From: Hyphomicrobium sp. CS1GBMeth3
GTDB lineage: Bacteria; Pseudomonadota; Alphaproteobacteria; Rhizobiales; Hyphomicrobiaceae
NCBI RefSeq assembly: GCF_900117455.1
Contig: NZ_FPHO01000003.1
Location: forward strand, 744,001 to 808,000
Direction: 5' to 3'
DNA length: 64,000 bases
Shown piece by piece: positions 26,500 through 36,443 of the stretch (positions are counted from its first letter, which is position 1; every line of letters begins with the position of its first letter). The notes under the pieces are model-generated. The model was not told where the DNA came from. It saw nothing but the letters and a program-made list of their open reading frames with translations, and did not search any database. Made by a program: the position numbers and the translations under genes.

Positions 26500-27015
26500 T
26501 TACTCTCCAAGCACGGGTTTGGTGTCAAGCTGGCTGGCAACGCCACCCGATAGAACATCGCTGCGCATGACATCGAGCGGATTGAAGCCTTGCGGCTTCA
26601 CAGGGGCCAGATGGCCGGCGCGGATCATGTCGGCGATGCCGAGATTGCCGCGCTCGGCGACCTGCTCGGCAATCTTCTCCGCCATCATGGACTTCCAGAA
26701 GTCGCCCGAAACTCCAGAGCCGAACACGCTCTCCTGAGTTTCAGGCATCATTTCTTGAATGAAGCTCTGCAAAACGAAGGCTTCGAACTTCTGCGCGGCA
26801 TCGGCCGTCTTGCGCACGTGCGGCGCACGCTCTCCAAGCTCATTCGCTTGCAACGCGGGCTCCGCGGACACGGAACGAATGGCAAGATCTGCAGTCAAAA
26901 CCGATCTCCGCAGAGGATCTATCGCGGCCGAGAATGACTCACTGGTCTTGCTCGGGGCTTGCGGCGCGGAATGCAAAACCGGCTTCCAGAAGCCGCTCGA
27001 GCTCGCGTCGCTCAT
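26500..27015 (-). CDS. flgJ: FlgJ-type rod-binding protein (no muramidase domain)
   Basis: The 171-residue product has the rod-binding (rod-capping) domain at about 65-125: AAQKFEAFVLQSFIQEMMPE, then GSGVSGDFWKSMMAEKIAEQVAERG. The peptidoglycan hydrolase domain found in enteric FlgJ is absent, as usual in alphaproteobacteria. The start is taken as the ATG at 27015, which overlaps fliJ by 77 bases; the frame is open further upstream but inside fliJ. A lysozyme elsewhere (479-1240) could supply the cutting activity. Confidence 0.82.
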   Translation of the reverse strand: MSDASSSGFWKPVLHSAPQAPSKTSESFSAAIDPLRRSVLTADLAIRSVSAEPALQANELGERAPHVRKTADAAQKFEAFVLQSFIQEMMPETQESVFGSGVSGDFWKSMMAEKIAEQVAERGNLGIADMIRAGHLAPVKPQGFNPLDVMRSDVLSGGVASQLDTKPVLGE

Positions 27016-27346
27016 CCTCGCGCCGGATCTCCGCCGCAAGCTCCTCGGCAAGCCGCATCGAGTTGCGCATGCGCCCGCCGTGCTCGACCAACACACGCGC
27101 CTGCGCATCGAGTTGCGGCGCGAGCTTCGCTTCTTGCTGCTGAAGCGACTGAACGCGCCGCGCCGTCACGTCCATGAACATGCTGTGCAGCGCGCCATCC
27201 TCGGCGAGCGCATCCGTGAGCGCGCGCTGCTCGTCCTGGCAATGCGTCATCTGCTGCTTGAGACGCGCATACTTCACCTCCTCCACGTTGTGGAGGTGCC
27301 GCTGGACCTCGAGGATGCGTTTGAGACTGCGGGCGCGGTTACGCAT
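26939..27346 (-). CDS. fliJ: FliJ-like coiled-coil export protein
   Basis: A 135-residue, charged and almost fully helical protein beginning MRNRARSLKRILEVQRHL, with long coiled coils. This matches FliJ, the stalk that connects the FliI ATPase ring with the FlhA gate. FliJ proteins share little sequence, so the call rests on length, coiled-coil pattern and position between fliR and flgJ. Confidence 0.65.
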   Translation of the reverse strand: MRNRARSLKRILEVQRHLHNVEEVKYARLKQQMTHCQDEQRALTDALAEDGALHSMFMDVTARRVQSLQQQEAKLAPQLDAQARVLVEHGGRMRNSMRLAEELAAEIRREDERRELERLLEAGFAFRAASPEQDQ

Positions 27347-27352
27347 GTGTCG

Positions 27353-28108
27353 TCATCCGTTTGCGAGAAACATCTGAAAAGCCGAGAGGAACAGCGTCAA
27401 TACCTCCTTGAACGTGAAGTAGAGCAGCAAGAGCCCACCCGCCATCACGAACGGCGCCGAGATGAAGTAGACGGGAATGATCGGCGTCAGCTTGTTCAGG
27501 ATTCCGAACAGAAAATTGATGATCAGAGAATAAGCGAGAAACGGCGCCATGAGCTGCGCCACCAGAATGAAGGAATCCGAGGCCGAGTCCGTCACCTTCG
27601 AAAGCGCGAACTGCGGATTGAAGAGATCCGTCACCGACAGCACCGAATAGGATGCGACGAGCGCTCTCATGATTTCAATGTGCAGCCCCAGTGAGAACAG
27701 GAGCACCGTGGCCGTAAGCGTAAACAGCGTCGCCACGGCGGGTGCGGGCTCGCTCTCGTCGATCGGCGCGTCCGCCTGCCCGCCGAAGCCGGCGAGCATG
27801 GTCACGGCCGTTCCCATGAACTGCAAGGCCAAAAAGAACATCCGCGCCATGATACCGATCATGGCCCCAATCAACGTTTCCGACGCGATGAGCTGCACGA
27901 CGGTCGGAACCGTCGCCTTGGCGATGTCCCCTTCGAGCGCGGGCACGAGCAGGGGCGCCAGCGCCAACGTCACGGCCACCGCCAGAAAAACGCGCACCTG
28001 CACAGGGATACGTGCACTGCCGAACCCCGGCATCAACATCAGGCACGCGCCGATCCGGCAAAACACCAGGAAGGTGACCAGCACCATTCCTGGCGTGATC
28101 ACCGTCAC
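27353..28108 (-). CDS. fliR: FliR, flagellar export gate protein
   Basis: FliR is part of the FliPQR export gate. The 251-residue product has about six hydrophobic helices and the family features: [24 protein letters not shown] near the N-terminus, GEXXIGXXIG-type sequence ([21 protein letters not shown]) and [16 protein letters not shown] near the C-terminus. Its ATG overlaps the flhA stop by four bases. Confidence 0.95.
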   Translation of the reverse strand: MTVITPGMVLVTFLVFCRIGACLMLMPGFGSARIPVQVRVFLAVAVTLALAPLLVPALEGDIAKATVPTVVQLIASETLIGAMIGIMARMFFLALQFMGTAVTMLAGFGGQADAPIDESEPAPAVATLFTLTATVLLFSLGLHIEIMRALVASYSVLSVTDLFNPQFALSKVTDSASDSFILVAQLMAPFLAYSLIINFLFGILNKLTPIIPVYFISAPFVMAGGLLLLYFTFKEVLTLFLSAFQMFLANG

Positions 28109-30192
28109 GAGATTGCACCCAGAGCCTTGACCTGGATGCCCCGCGCGATTTCGAGATGCGAGAGCACCGGCAGCGTCGGGAACAAGCGCTCGGTGACCAT
28201 GCGCACGTAGGGCCGCGCGTCGGGAGCCGAGACCAGCACGAATTGATGGCCCTGATCCAAAAAGCCGCGAATGACCTTGGATGCCTCGGCACCGAACTGC
28301 TCGATCAAGCGCGGATCAATTTCGAACTCGATAACCTCACCTTTCGCATCACGCTTGAGGCTCTGATGGAACGCGAGATCCCAGCGGTTGCCGAGACGCA
28401 GCACCTTGAGCACGCCTGCATCCGCGAGATCACCGCAGATCTGCTGCGCCATGCGCACACGCACATGCTCCGCGAGCTGCTCAGCGCGGCGAACGTGGGG
28501 CGCGATCTCGGCGATGCTTTCGAGGATGAGGTGCAGATTTCGGATCGAGATGCGCTCGGCCAGAAGCAGCTTGAGCACCGCCTGCAGGCCCGAATAGGAG
28601 AGCTGCGACGGAATGATCTCCTCGACGAGGCGCTTGTATTCGGGCTCGAGCCGATCCACGAGCGCGCGCATGTCCTTGTAGGAGAGCAGTTGCGACAGGT
28701 TCCCGCGGATCACCTCGCGCAGGTGCGTCAGCATCACCGACATCGGGTCGACGGGGCTGAAGCCCTCGCGCTTCACCGTATTGGCGAACATCTCCGGAAT
28801 CCAGAGAGCCTTCATGCCGAACGCCGGCTCGCGCGCCTCATCGCCCGGAACGTCTGGCACCGGACCGTCGCCCGTGATGACGAGGACGTCGCCGATGCGG
28901 AGCTCTTCAGACGTCACCACCGTGCCGTGGATCTTGATCTGATAGGTCTTGGCCGGGATGGCGAGATCGTCGCTGATACGGATATCCGGCACTACGAAGC
29001 CGTACTGCTTGGCGAAGGCACGGCGCATGCGGCTAACGCGGTGCGCAAGCTCGCCTTGCGACGCAAGCAACGACGTCGAGAGCTGCTTGCCGAGCGAGAT
29101 CTCGATCTCCGCCGTCTTAAGCTGCTCCTTGACCGACTGTTTGGCTTCCTCGGCCGAGAGGCGTGCCGCCTCCTGCTTGACGGCCTCCTCCGCGGCCTTG
29201 GCCTCGGCGAGCTTCTTCGGGATGGAGACAGAGACGAAGATCAGTCCGCCCGCGAGAACAGCGAACGGTAAGAACGGAAGCCCCGGTGCAACCGCCAGCG
29301 CCAGCAACACGGTACCCGCAACGGCAAGCGCACGCGGATAGTTTCCAAGCTGCGAGATGACCGTCATCTCGGCCGAGCCGCGCGTGCCACCCTTCGACAC
29401 CAGAAGGCCAGCGGCGAGCGAAATGATCAGCGCCGGGATTTGCGTCACCAAGCCGTCACCGACCGAAAGCCGAACAAACACGTCGGCGGCGTTCGCAAGA
29501 TCCAACTCGTGACGCGTCACACCAATGATGATTCCGCCGAAAATATTGACAGCCGTAATAATGAGACCGGCGATCGCATCGCCGCGCACGAACTTCGAAG
29601 CACCGTCCATGGAGCCGAAGAACGAACTCTCCTCTTCGAGTTCCCGCCGCCGCCGCATGGCTTCCTGCTCGTCGATGTTGCCGGCCGAGAGGTCCGCGTC
29701 GATGGCCATCTGCTTGCCAGGAATGGCATCAAGGGTGAACCTGGCCCCGACCTCCGCGATGCGCGTCGCGCCCTTGGTGATGACAAGGAAATTGACGGTG
29801 ATCAGGATGAGAAACACGACGACACCGATCACGAAGTCGCCGCCCATCACGAAGTTAGCGAAGCCGGCGATGACATGTCCGGCCGCGTGTGGGCCCTCTG
29901 CGCCCTCCGACAGGATAATGCGCGTCGTCGCCACGTTGAGCGAGAGCCGGAGCATGGTCGCGATGAGCAGAACGGTCGGAAACGCCGAAAACTCGAGCGG
30001 TCGGTGAATCCACAGCGACACCATTAGGATCAGCACGGCGAAAGCAATCGAAAACGCCAACCCCATATCGATCATGATCGCGGGCAGCGGCAGGAACAGC
30101 ACCGTCAGAATAACGACGATGCCGGCCGCAAATCCGATATCGCGCAGACTGCGCTTCGGCGCGATACCCTGCACGGCGACGCTCGTGGCCAT
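28105..30192 (-). CDS. flhA: FlhA, flagellar export gate protein
   Basis: FlhA forms the nonameric ring of the export gate and receives chaperone-substrate complexes. The 695-residue product has eight N-terminal membrane helices and the FHIPEP-type loop region ([25 protein letters not shown]: here [21 protein letters not shown]). The large cytoplasmic domain contains [17 protein letters not shown]. The ATG at 30192 is used because GGGAGG precedes it by four bases; a GTG five codons upstream would place that site inside the gene. Confidence 0.97.
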   Translation of the reverse strand: MATSVAVQGIAPKRSLRDIGFAAGIVVILTVLFLPLPAIMIDMGLAFSIAFAVLILMVSLWIHRPLEFSAFPTVLLIATMLRLSLNVATTRIILSEGAEGPHAAGHVIAGFANFVMGGDFVIGVVVFLILITVNFLVITKGATRIAEVGARFTLDAIPGKQMAIDADLSAGNIDEQEAMRRRRELEEESSFFGSMDGASKFVRGDAIAGLIITAVNIFGGIIIGVTRHELDLANAADVFVRLSVGDGLVTQIPALIISLAAGLLVSKGGTRGSAEMTVISQLGNYPRALAVAGTVLLALAVAPGLPFLPFAVLAGGLIFVSVSIPKKLAEAKAAEEAVKQEAARLSAEEAKQSVKEQLKTAEIEISLGKQLSTSLLASQGELAHRVSRMRRAFAKQYGFVVPDIRISDDLAIPAKTYQIKIHGTVVTSEELRIGDVLVITGDGPVPDVPGDEAREPAFGMKALWIPEMFANTVKREGFSPVDPMSVMLTHLREVIRGNLSQLLSYKDMRALVDRLEPEYKRLVEEIIPSQLSYSGLQAVLKLLLAERISIRNLHLILESIAEIAPHVRRAEQLAEHVRVRMAQQICGDLADAGVLKVLRLGNRWDLAFHQSLKRDAKGEVIEFEIDPRLIEQFGAEASKVIRGFLDQGHQFVLVSAPDARPYVRMVTERLFPTLPVLSHLEIARGIQVKALGAIS

Positions 30193-30336
30193 TGAACCTC
30201 CCGGCACGAAAACCCGCCGAGAGTGTCAGTGATCAACCTTGCGCGAAGGTCGCGGCCCTGCAGCCTGGCGCGGAAAAAGTAAGCGTCGTGATATGCTTAC
30301 CAGCCTGCGGCGCCCCGCAGCCGATCAAGGGTCGCC
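30193..30336 (-). other. Gap between fliQ and flhA
   Basis: This 144-base gap is longer than other gaps in the operon. It contains a short palindromic hairpin, CTGCGG/CCGCAG, near 30307-30322, with no T run. It may hold an internal promoter for flhA. Confidence 0.3.
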
Positions 30337-30603
30337 TTAGAAACCGTTCGGGATGCGAGAATACGTCTGCTCGGCAAACGAGAAGATCACCGCTCCAACG
30401 AACGGCGCCGTTAAGGCCGTCACCACCAGGATGACAACGATCTTGGGCACGAAGGTGAGCGTCATTTCCTGCACCTGTGTCAGCGCCTGCAAGAGCGCAA
30501 TCGCGACGCCCACCAGCATTGCCGCAATGACTCCTGGCGAGGAGGCGATCAAAACGGTCCAGATGGCCGCCTGCCCAAGATCCAGCGCGTCGGCGGGGTT
30601 CAT
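30337..30603 (-). CDS. fliQ: FliQ, flagellar export gate protein
   Basis: FliQ is the small gate subunit with two membrane helices. The 88-residue product starts MNPADALDLGQAAIWTVL and carries the family pattern ALLQALTQVQEMTLTFVPKI followed by the second helix. The ATG overlaps the flgD stop by four bases. An open frame continues upstream to 31077 but runs inside flgD and is not coding. Confidence 0.95.
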   Translation of the reverse strand: MNPADALDLGQAAIWTVLIASSPGVIAAMLVGVAIALLQALTQVQEMTLTFVPKIVVILVVTALTAPFVGAVIFSFAEQTYSRIPNGF

Positions 30604-31031
30604 GCAGTCTCGTCTTCGCTGCCCGCGGGTGGGGTTTCCGAGATCTTGACGCCGGAGTCGAGCAGCAACTCCTTGCCGTTGTCGAGCGCCACCACGGTGC
30701 CGTTCGAGTAGATGTGGACCTCCTTGACGACACCCGAGATCGTCTCGTCCATCGACGTCACCGTTTTTCCGATCAACCCGTCGACCTGTATCAGCGCCTG
30801 CGAGATCAAAAGGGCGTCGAGCTTGTTGTTGGTCTGGATCGCCTGCTCGACGTTCGAGAACGAAGCAAGCTGCGCCACATACTGCGTCGCATCCATGGGA
30901 TTGGTCGGATCCTGGTACTGCATCTGCGCCGTCAGCAGCTTTAGGAAGGAGTCGTAGTTGAGAGACGCAGCGGCCGATGCGTTTGAGGTCGGCTGACGGC
31001 CGGTTGCCGAAGTCACTACCTCGACGGTCAT
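30600..31031 (-). CDS. flgD: FlgD, hook scaffolding protein
   Basis: FlgD caps the growing hook. The 143-residue product has the conserved N-terminal region NYDSFLKLLTAQMQYQDPTNPMD followed by QLASFSNVEQAIQTN. It lacks the longer C-terminal Ig/FNIII domains of enteric FlgD, as is usual in rhizobia. ATGA overlaps join it to flbT and fliQ. Confidence 0.94.
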   Translation of the reverse strand: MTVEVVTSATGRQPTSNASAAASLNYDSFLKLLTAQMQYQDPTNPMDATQYVAQLASFSNVEQAIQTNNKLDALLISQALIQVDGLIGKTVTSMDETISGVVKEVHIYSNGTVVALDNGKELLLDSGVKISETPPAGSEDETA

Positions 31032-31459
31032 GCGCCTGCTCCCACGACTTTGAGGTCTGCCATTCTGTCCCTACCAAGGATCTGATCCTCGATCGGGATC
31101 AGCGCCCGCAGTGTCTTCATGGCCGCGAAGGGCGAGCCCTGCGTCACCTGATCCCGGATCGTTGCCAGGCCGGCCAAAACGACCTCGTTCGCAAACGCCT
31201 CAGGGAGAATACGCATGGTGTCCTCGTAGACTTCGCGCGTCATCTCCATGCCCGTGGGCTCCATCACCATCGTCTGAAGGATGTAATAGAGCTGACGCAG
31301 CGGCGTCGTCGTTTGCTGCGCGTGCAGGATCTCGTTCTCGACCAGATACGGCACGTCGTTGAGGATCTCGAACGACATGCGGCCCTCCGCCTTGAGAACC
31401 GCACCGTTGATAAACATGCGCTCGCCGGGGCGAAGCGTAATGCGCGTTGTCGTGCTCAT
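31028..31459 (-). CDS. flbT: FlbT, flagellin translation regulator
   Basis: FlbT binds the 5' untranslated region of flagellin mRNA in Caulobacter and controls its stability. The 143-residue product matches the family: ITLRPGERMFINGAVL at the N-terminus, RPLQTMV-type helix (LYYILQTMVMEP) and VLAGLATIRDQVTQG. The gene is coupled to flaF and flgD by ATGA overlaps. Its targets here would be the three flagellin genes at 8840-12061. Confidence 0.95.
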   Translation of the reverse strand: MSTTTRITLRPGERMFINGAVLKAEGRMSFEILNDVPYLVENEILHAQQTTTPLRQLYYILQTMVMEPTGMEMTREVYEDTMRILPEAFANEVVLAGLATIRDQVTQGSPFAAMKTLRALIPIEDQILGRDRMADLKVVGAGA

Positions 31460-31803
31460 CTCAGTCCCTCTGAAATTGTTCGTGACACATCGATCAACGC
31501 GGAAAAATTCGAGGAGCGGCCCTGCCGGATCTCCTCCGTCTCACGCATCACCCACAGACCAACGGAGACAAGGTCGGCCCTAAGCTTCTGCGGCAGCCCG
31601 TTTTCAGGCTTTGCGAGATCCTCGATGAAAATTCCCCACAGGCGGCGCACGAAGAAGATCGCCTCGATCGCCTCCCGCGACTGTGTCCCCTTCCGCTCCG
31701 CTTCCTGCAGAAGCGAGATCGAGCGATCGAGCGCCGTGCGCTCATTCTCGCGCGCTTCCTTGGGCGATTCGTCGAGAACCTCGTCGTAGTAGAACTTGTA
31801 CAT
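31456..31803 (-). CDS. flaF: FlaF, flagellin synthesis regulator
   Basis: FlaF acts with FlbT in the control of flagellin production in alphaproteobacteria. The 115-residue helical product has the typical ARENERTALDRSISLLQEA region and the LWGIFIEDLAKPENGLPQKLRADLVSVGLWVMRE region. It follows flgL by 34 bases and overlaps flbT. Confidence 0.94.
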   Translation of the reverse strand: MYKFYYDEVLDESPKEARENERTALDRSISLLQEAERKGTQSREAIEAIFFVRRLWGIFIEDLAKPENGLPQKLRADLVSVGLWVMRETEEIRQGRSSNFSALIDVSRTISEGLR

Positions 31804-31837
31804 GGAGTTTCCCGTGTCTCCCGGCGCACCAAGCGCC

Positions 31838-32887
31838 TCAGATGTGGTTGAGCAGGCTGAGATTCTGCAAACGCGCGGTCAATGCGTACGCGGTCTCTAT
31901 CTGTGTCAGCAGCGAGTTGACCCTGACTGTCGCCTCATAGGTATCGACGCCTTCGAGCTGGAGAATATGCTCGTTGAGCAAGGACCTCTGAATGTCGATG
32001 CGCTCGTTGGCAGCCGCGATGCGCTCCTCGGACGTGCCGAGCCCCGCGCGCAGCTGGGTGAGATCCGCTACCGCCTGGCCGACGACCTCGATCGCCGTGT
32101 TGACGACGGCGAGATAAGCCTCGGGACTGAGCTCATCGAGGCCGATGTCCGCAATCATCGTATAGGCCTGCGCCAGCGCCCGGAACGGACCTTCATTGGC
32201 GTTGGTCGAGGTCTGGATGCGTTCGTTGGTCGAGATGCGGCTCGTGATGTTCTGGTCCGAGGCGGCCGACCATGTCGTCGTCCAATTGGCGTGATCAAAG
32301 AGATCCGCAAAGGCACCGTCGAGGAACGCCTGCATATCGGCACCCGAGATGTTTTCGACGCCAGCCGCGCCTTGTGCGACACCAAATTCGGTGACGAACG
32401 CCGTCGCAACCGCGGACTGCGCCGCCGAAGGTGGCGTTCCGAAATAGGCCGTAATCGGCTTCACGTCGGTGTTGACGCCCGCAAAGATATGCGTGCCGTT
32501 GACGGTCGTGTTGAGCGCGGCCTCGAACGATGTCAGCTTGTTCTTGGCATCTGTGATCGCTACGCTGGCGCTCGATGGCGCCGCGCGCGCCGCCATCAGC
32601 GTGCTCAGAAACTCCTCTGCGGCAGACGCGACACCGTCGAGCGTAGTCTGCGTCAGTTCGAGCCGGGAGGCCGCGACGATATTCGTATCTTTGAAGGTCT
32701 GCAGCCGTGCGTAGTCCTGCCGGAGCGAAATTGTTCGCTGCGTAAGATAGCCAATCGTTACGCCGACGTCGGCGTAACGGCCAGTATTTGCTTCCTTCTG
32801 CGCTTCGACGAGCTTTGATTGCAGATTGACGCGTGTCTCCCGCGTCGCATGTATGATGGCCAGGGTCGAGACGTTGCTTGTCTTCAT
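31838..32887 (-). CDS. flgL: FlgL, hook-filament junction protein
   Basis: FlgL (HAP3) joins hook and filament. The 349-residue product is flagellin-like at both ends: VNLQSKLVEAQKEANTGRYADVGV near the N-terminus and YALTARLQNLSLLNHI at the C-terminus. The first residues, MKTSNVSTLAII, resemble rhizobial FlgL. It lies six bases after flgK. Confidence 0.93.
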   Translation of the reverse strand: MKTSNVSTLAIIHATRETRVNLQSKLVEAQKEANTGRYADVGVTIGYLTQRTISLRQDYARLQTFKDTNIVAASRLELTQTTLDGVASAAEEFLSTLMAARAAPSSASVAITDAKNKLTSFEAALNTTVNGTHIFAGVNTDVKPITAYFGTPPSAAQSAVATAFVTEFGVAQGAAGVENISGADMQAFLDGAFADLFDHANWTTTWSAASDQNITSRISTNERIQTSTNANEGPFRALAQAYTMIADIGLDELSPEAYLAVVNTAIEVVGQAVADLTQLRAGLGTSEERIAAANERIDIQRSLLNEHILQLEGVDTYEATVRVNSLLTQIETAYALTARLQNLSLLNHI

Positions 32888-32893
32888 GGTGCG

Positions 32894-34357
32894 TTACCTG
32901 ATGGCCCCCAGCAACGCGTTGTACATGTTGTCGATAACGGAGAGCAGCTTTGACGACGTCGCGAACGAGCGCTCAATCTCGAGCATCAGCGACAGCTCCT
33001 CGTCGAGGTTGACGCCAGTGACACGCGTGAAGGCTTCGAACGAGCGCTCAAACAACGTACTCTGATAAGTAAAGCTGTCCTCGGCGACTTTCCTCTGTTC
33101 CTGCAGCCAGCCAACCGAGACCGCCGAGAAATCGGCGAGCGTCCCACCCGCGAGCTTGGTCGCAGGATCGAACGCGTTCGTCAGCCCCATATTCCCGATC
33201 AATTCGTCGATGCGATCGGTGAAGCTCGCGGATCCACTCGAGTTGTAGGTATAGTCGGCCAATCCCGAGATGCCACCGTCGCGCAACAGATTGGCGTTTC
33301 CGCCCTGATCGGGATCGACGCTAGGATTGACGCGCAACGATGCGGCAAGACCGCTGATGAGCACACCGTCGGGCGGGATTCCGGTCGCCCCAACGTAGGT
33401 GAAGAGGCCCGGCACATCGGGACCGGTCCCCACCTGATCCTGCTCCGCAAACGTCTTGACGAGAACACGCGCGATCTCGTCCAGCTGCGCCTCGTAGGCG
33501 AGCGAGATGTCGTCACGTGCCTGCACCAGGCCGACGATGCGTCCCGACTGCAGCGGCATGGTCGCGCCAGCCCCTGTCACCTGCACGCCATCAATGTAGA
33601 CGGCATTGCCCGGAACACCTGGCGTGGCGTTGAGCGTTCTGTTGAATACGATCGTGCGCGGCGAACGGTCGAACAGCGTCACGCCGCTGTCCGTGTAGAT
33701 CGCCATGTCGTTGTTCTCTCGCTGGACAGTCCGGATGCCCATTTCGTTCGAGAGGCTGGCGAGGACCTCGTCGCGCTGATCCATGTAGTCGGTGACGTCG
33801 CGGCCTTGCACCGTTCCCTTGACGATCTCGTCGTTCAGCGACTGGAACTGCGCGAGAAGGGAGTTCACGCGATCGACCGAGGCTTGGATTCCGGTATCCG
33901 CCTCGTTGCGCACCGATTGCACGGTCTGAGCCGCGGCATTGAGCCCTGTCGCCAGGTCCCGCGCCGAGCGGACGGCCGCTTCCGCCGCAAGCTGGCTATG
34001 CGGCTGCGCCGAAAAACTCTGCAGCGCGCTCAAGAGCTTGTTGATCAGCGCCGCGGGCGAGCTGTCAAGCTCGACGTCGTTGATCGTCCCGTTGAGCAGA
34101 TCGAGCGAGTCGAGCACCGCTCCATGCATGGCGGTCTGCGACGACGATGACAGGATCTTGCGAAAGAGGACCGGGTCCTCGGCACGCACGACCGCCGAGG
34201 TGCGCACGCCCGAGCCCGGCAACGTCACGACCTCGACGGATTTCCGCGAGTAGTAGGCCTTGTCGGCGTTGGCAATGTTGCGCGAGACGAGGCTCGTCCG
34301 CTCGCTGGACACGAACAGGGAGGAGTTTGCCGTGGACAAACTTGCCGAAAGGCTCAT
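32894..34357 (-). CDS. flgK: FlgK, hook-associated protein 1
   Basis: FlgK (HAP1) sits between hook and FlgL. The 487-residue product has the rod/hook N-terminal motif (SLVSRNIANADKAYYSRKSVEV), the DYMDQRDEVLASLSNEMGI motif typical of FlgK, and the C-terminal INLDEELSLMLEIERSF-type segment (here VNLDEELSLMLEIERSF). It follows flgE by 32 bases. Confidence 0.95.
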   Translation of the reverse strand: MSLSASLSTANSSLFVSSERTSLVSRNIANADKAYYSRKSVEVVTLPGSGVRTSAVVRAEDPVLFRKILSSSSQTAMHGAVLDSLDLLNGTINDVELDSSPAALINKLLSALQSFSAQPHSQLAAEAAVRSARDLATGLNAAAQTVQSVRNEADTGIQASVDRVNSLLAQFQSLNDEIVKGTVQGRDVTDYMDQRDEVLASLSNEMGIRTVQRENNDMAIYTDSGVTLFDRSPRTIVFNRTLNATPGVPGNAVYIDGVQVTGAGATMPLQSGRIVGLVQARDDISLAYEAQLDEIARVLVKTFAEQDQVGTGPDVPGLFTYVGATGIPPDGVLISGLAASLRVNPSVDPDQGGNANLLRDGGISGLADYTYNSSGSASFTDRIDELIGNMGLTNAFDPATKLAGGTLADFSAVSVGWLQEQRKVAEDSFTYQSTLFERSFEAFTRVTGVNLDEELSLMLEIERSFATSSKLLSVIDNMYNALLGAIR

Positions 34358-34389
34358 TGCGCGTCATCCCCCCTGGGCCTCTAAGCGCG

Positions 34390-35667
34390 CTAGCGCTTGA
34401 GGTTGACGAGGACCTCCATGAGCTCGCCGCCGGTCTGGAAAACCTTCGAGTTGGCCGTGAACGCGAACTGGGATTCGATCATCGTCGTAAGCTCGGTCGC
34501 GGTGTCGACCGTGGACTTCTCGAGAGCCGACGAACGCACGAGTCCGAAGCTCGACGTTCCAGGCATACCGATCTGCAGGTTTCCGGACGTGGCGCTGATC
34601 GAATAGACGTTGCCGGCTTCCGGCGTCAGGTTGTCGGGGCTCGGCACGGTGGCAAGCGGGATCTGGAAGATCGGAACGCGCGCGCTGTTGCCGTAAACAG
34701 CATAGAGCATACCGTCAGAAGCAAACTCCACGCTCTCGACCGAGCTCGGCTTGTTGCCGTTGGCCGTCGGCGCCATGACCTGGAAGTTCTCAGCCAGCTC
34801 GCTCGACTTGGAGATGTCGAGCGTAAGAGTCTGACCGTTTGGCACCGGAACCGATATGACAAGGCCGGCCGGGTTGGCAGGCGCAACCGACGCCAACTGC
34901 CCTGTTCCACCATCAAACGTCAGAGTCGTCGTTGAAAGCGCCGGAGAGGTATAGGGGAACGGAGCACTCGACGACGCGGCGGTCGAAGCATCGAAGACCG
35001 ACACTTCCCAGGTGTTAGTGCCTGTCTTCGTATAGTAGATGTCCAGCGTCACCTCGCGCCCGACGTTGTCGATGGCAGTAATCGACGACTTGGCTGTATA
35101 CGCGGAGGTGGCAATGTTGTCGGAAGGCCTGTTGCCCGCCGCGACGTCGGTTGCGTCGATCGGCACGTTGGCATGAAACGTTCCGAGCGTCGAAGGCGTC
35201 GCCTCAAGCGACATGGTCGCGATATTGACCTCGGCAAGACCAGCAGTGCTGTTCGAAGCTGACGCTGCCGAACCGTTGACGATCGGATAGCCAAGCAGCT
35301 TGAACCCCGCAGCGTTGACCAGATACCCCTCGCTGTCCTTCACGAACGAACCCGCTCGCGTGAGATACGTGGACTCGCTGCCGTCGGAGACAAGGAAAAA
35401 CCCCTGGCCGCTGACAGCGAGATCCGTCGGCGAGGTCGTGTAGTCGAATGCGCCCTGCTCGGAGATGCCGTACCGGATCGTCGTATCGACGCTGCCCGGC
35501 ACGTAGCTGCCCTTTCCGGATTCGAGCACCACCGTCGAGAAGGCCGTAAAGGCGCGCTTGTAGCCGTGCGTGCTGGCGTTGGCGATGTTGTCCGAGACAG
35601 TACCAAGGCGGCTCGACTGTGCTGCCATGCCGGACGTGCTCGTCCGCATCATGCCGGAAATGCTCAT
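34390..35667 (-). CDS. flgE: FlgE, flagellar hook protein
   Basis: FlgE builds the hook, the universal joint. The 425-residue product begins MSISGMMRTSTSGMAAQSSR and continues with SDNIANASTHGYKRAFTAF. Other motifs are GQGFFLVSD and TRAGSFVKDSEGYLVN, and the C-terminal helix ESQFAFTANSKVFQT. The ATG at 35667 overlaps the ftcR stop (ATGA). The open frame continues 93 codons upstream, but within ftcR. Length is normal for rhizobial FlgE. Confidence 0.95.
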   Translation of the reverse strand: MSISGMMRTSTSGMAAQSSRLGTVSDNIANASTHGYKRAFTAFSTVVLESGKGSYVPGSVDTTIRYGISEQGAFDYTTSPTDLAVSGQGFFLVSDGSESTYLTRAGSFVKDSEGYLVNAAGFKLLGYPIVNGSAASASNSTAGLAEVNIATMSLEATPSTLGTFHANVPIDATDVAAGNRPSDNIATSAYTAKSSITAIDNVGREVTLDIYYTKTGTNTWEVSVFDASTAASSSAPFPYTSPALSTTTLTFDGGTGQLASVAPANPAGLVISVPVPNGQTLTLDISKSSELAENFQVMAPTANGNKPSSVESVEFASDGMLYAVYGNSARVPIFQIPLATVPSPDNLTPEAGNVYSISATSGNLQIGMPGTSSFGLVRSSALEKSTVDTATELTTMIESQFAFTANSKVFQTGGELMEVLVNLKR

Positions 35668-36443
35668 ACGACGGGGTCCTTTGCGAAATGCTCCACCCCC
35701 GCGAGTAGACCATTTGCATCTTGCGTGAGGCTGGAGGGCGCCTCGTCGTCCAGCGCCCTCTCGGGCGCCGCATCGACCACCAGCCGGTAGCCGAGATAGC
35801 GCTTGGAATCGATCGGATCGTAGCCGAGTCGATGCCGCAGCCGCTTCCTGAGCTTGCTGATGTGGCTCTCGACGACGTTCTCGTCGATGTCCTCGCTGAA
35901 CAGCCCGTAAACCGAGTTGAAGATCTGCGTCTTGTTGATCCGGCAACCGCGATTGGCGACGAGATACTCGAGGATGCGCCGCTCGCGCCTCGGCAGTTGC
36001 AGCACCTCGCCTTTGACTTCCGGATCCCGCCCGTCGAAGAACACGCGCATCTCGCCGACGTCGGTATAGTCCGGCTGACCGCTCGCCCGCCGCCGGATGG
36101 CTTTGACCCGGGCGATGATCTCGCGCACGTGAATAGGCTTGCGAACCACGTCGTCGACGCCCGCCGCGAAGAGCTCGAGCGTCTCCTCAAGCGACCGGTG
36201 CTCGTTCATGACGATGATGGCCGCAACCGCCGACCGGCGGCGTATGATTTTCGCGAGTCCAGCGCGATTGCCGCAGTCCCCGAGCAGGACTGCCTCCACG
36301 GACCTCATGTCCGCATCCGAAACCGCACTGACCCAGCTTTCGAACTCACCCGGCGCCAGTCCGCACGCGGACACACCTTCCCTATCGAACCAGGACGCAT
36401 ACCCCTCCGTCACGGTCGCGCGCTCGTCCACGACGACGATCAT
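35664..36443 (-). CDS. ftcR: FtcR/Rem-type flagellar transcriptional regulator
   Basis: An OmpR-type regulator of flagellar genes; Rem in Sinorhizobium and FtcR in Brucella lie at this same place upstream of flgE. The 259-residue product has a degenerate receiver domain (1-115). Where the phosphorylated Asp is expected (VEAVLLGDCG), Gly55 stands at the aligned position and Asp56 follows. The winged-helix DNA-binding domain (about 125-230) contains LPRRERRILEYLVANRG and ENVVESHISKLRKRL, with GYRLV near its end. The C-terminal 30 residues are extra. It is the promoter-proximal gene of the long operon. Confidence 0.9.
   Translation of the reverse strand: MIVVVDERATVTEGYASWFDREGVSACGLAPGEFESWVSAVSDADMRSVEAVLLGDCGNRAGLAKIIRRRSAVAAIIVMNEHRSLEETLELFAAGVDDVVRKPIHVREIIARVKAIRRRASGQPDYTDVGEMRVFFDGRDPEVKGEVLQLPRRERRILEYLVANRGCRINKTQIFNSVYGLFSEDIDENVVESHISKLRKRLRHRLGYDPIDSKRYLGYRLVVDAAPERALDDEAPSSLTQDANGLLAGVEHFAKDPVV

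Noticed and set aside
28156..29271. 371-codon open frame on the plus strand
   Set aside because: Antisense shadow of flhA; composition is atypical and no ribosome site is present.
30604..31077. N-terminal extension of fliQ in the same frame
   Set aside because: It lies within flgD and flbT in another frame; FliQ is a complete 88-residue protein from the ATG at 30603.
35204..36190. 328-codon open frame on the minus strand
   Set aside because: It runs in another frame across ftcR and flgE, both certain; the product is Arg/Ser-rich noise.
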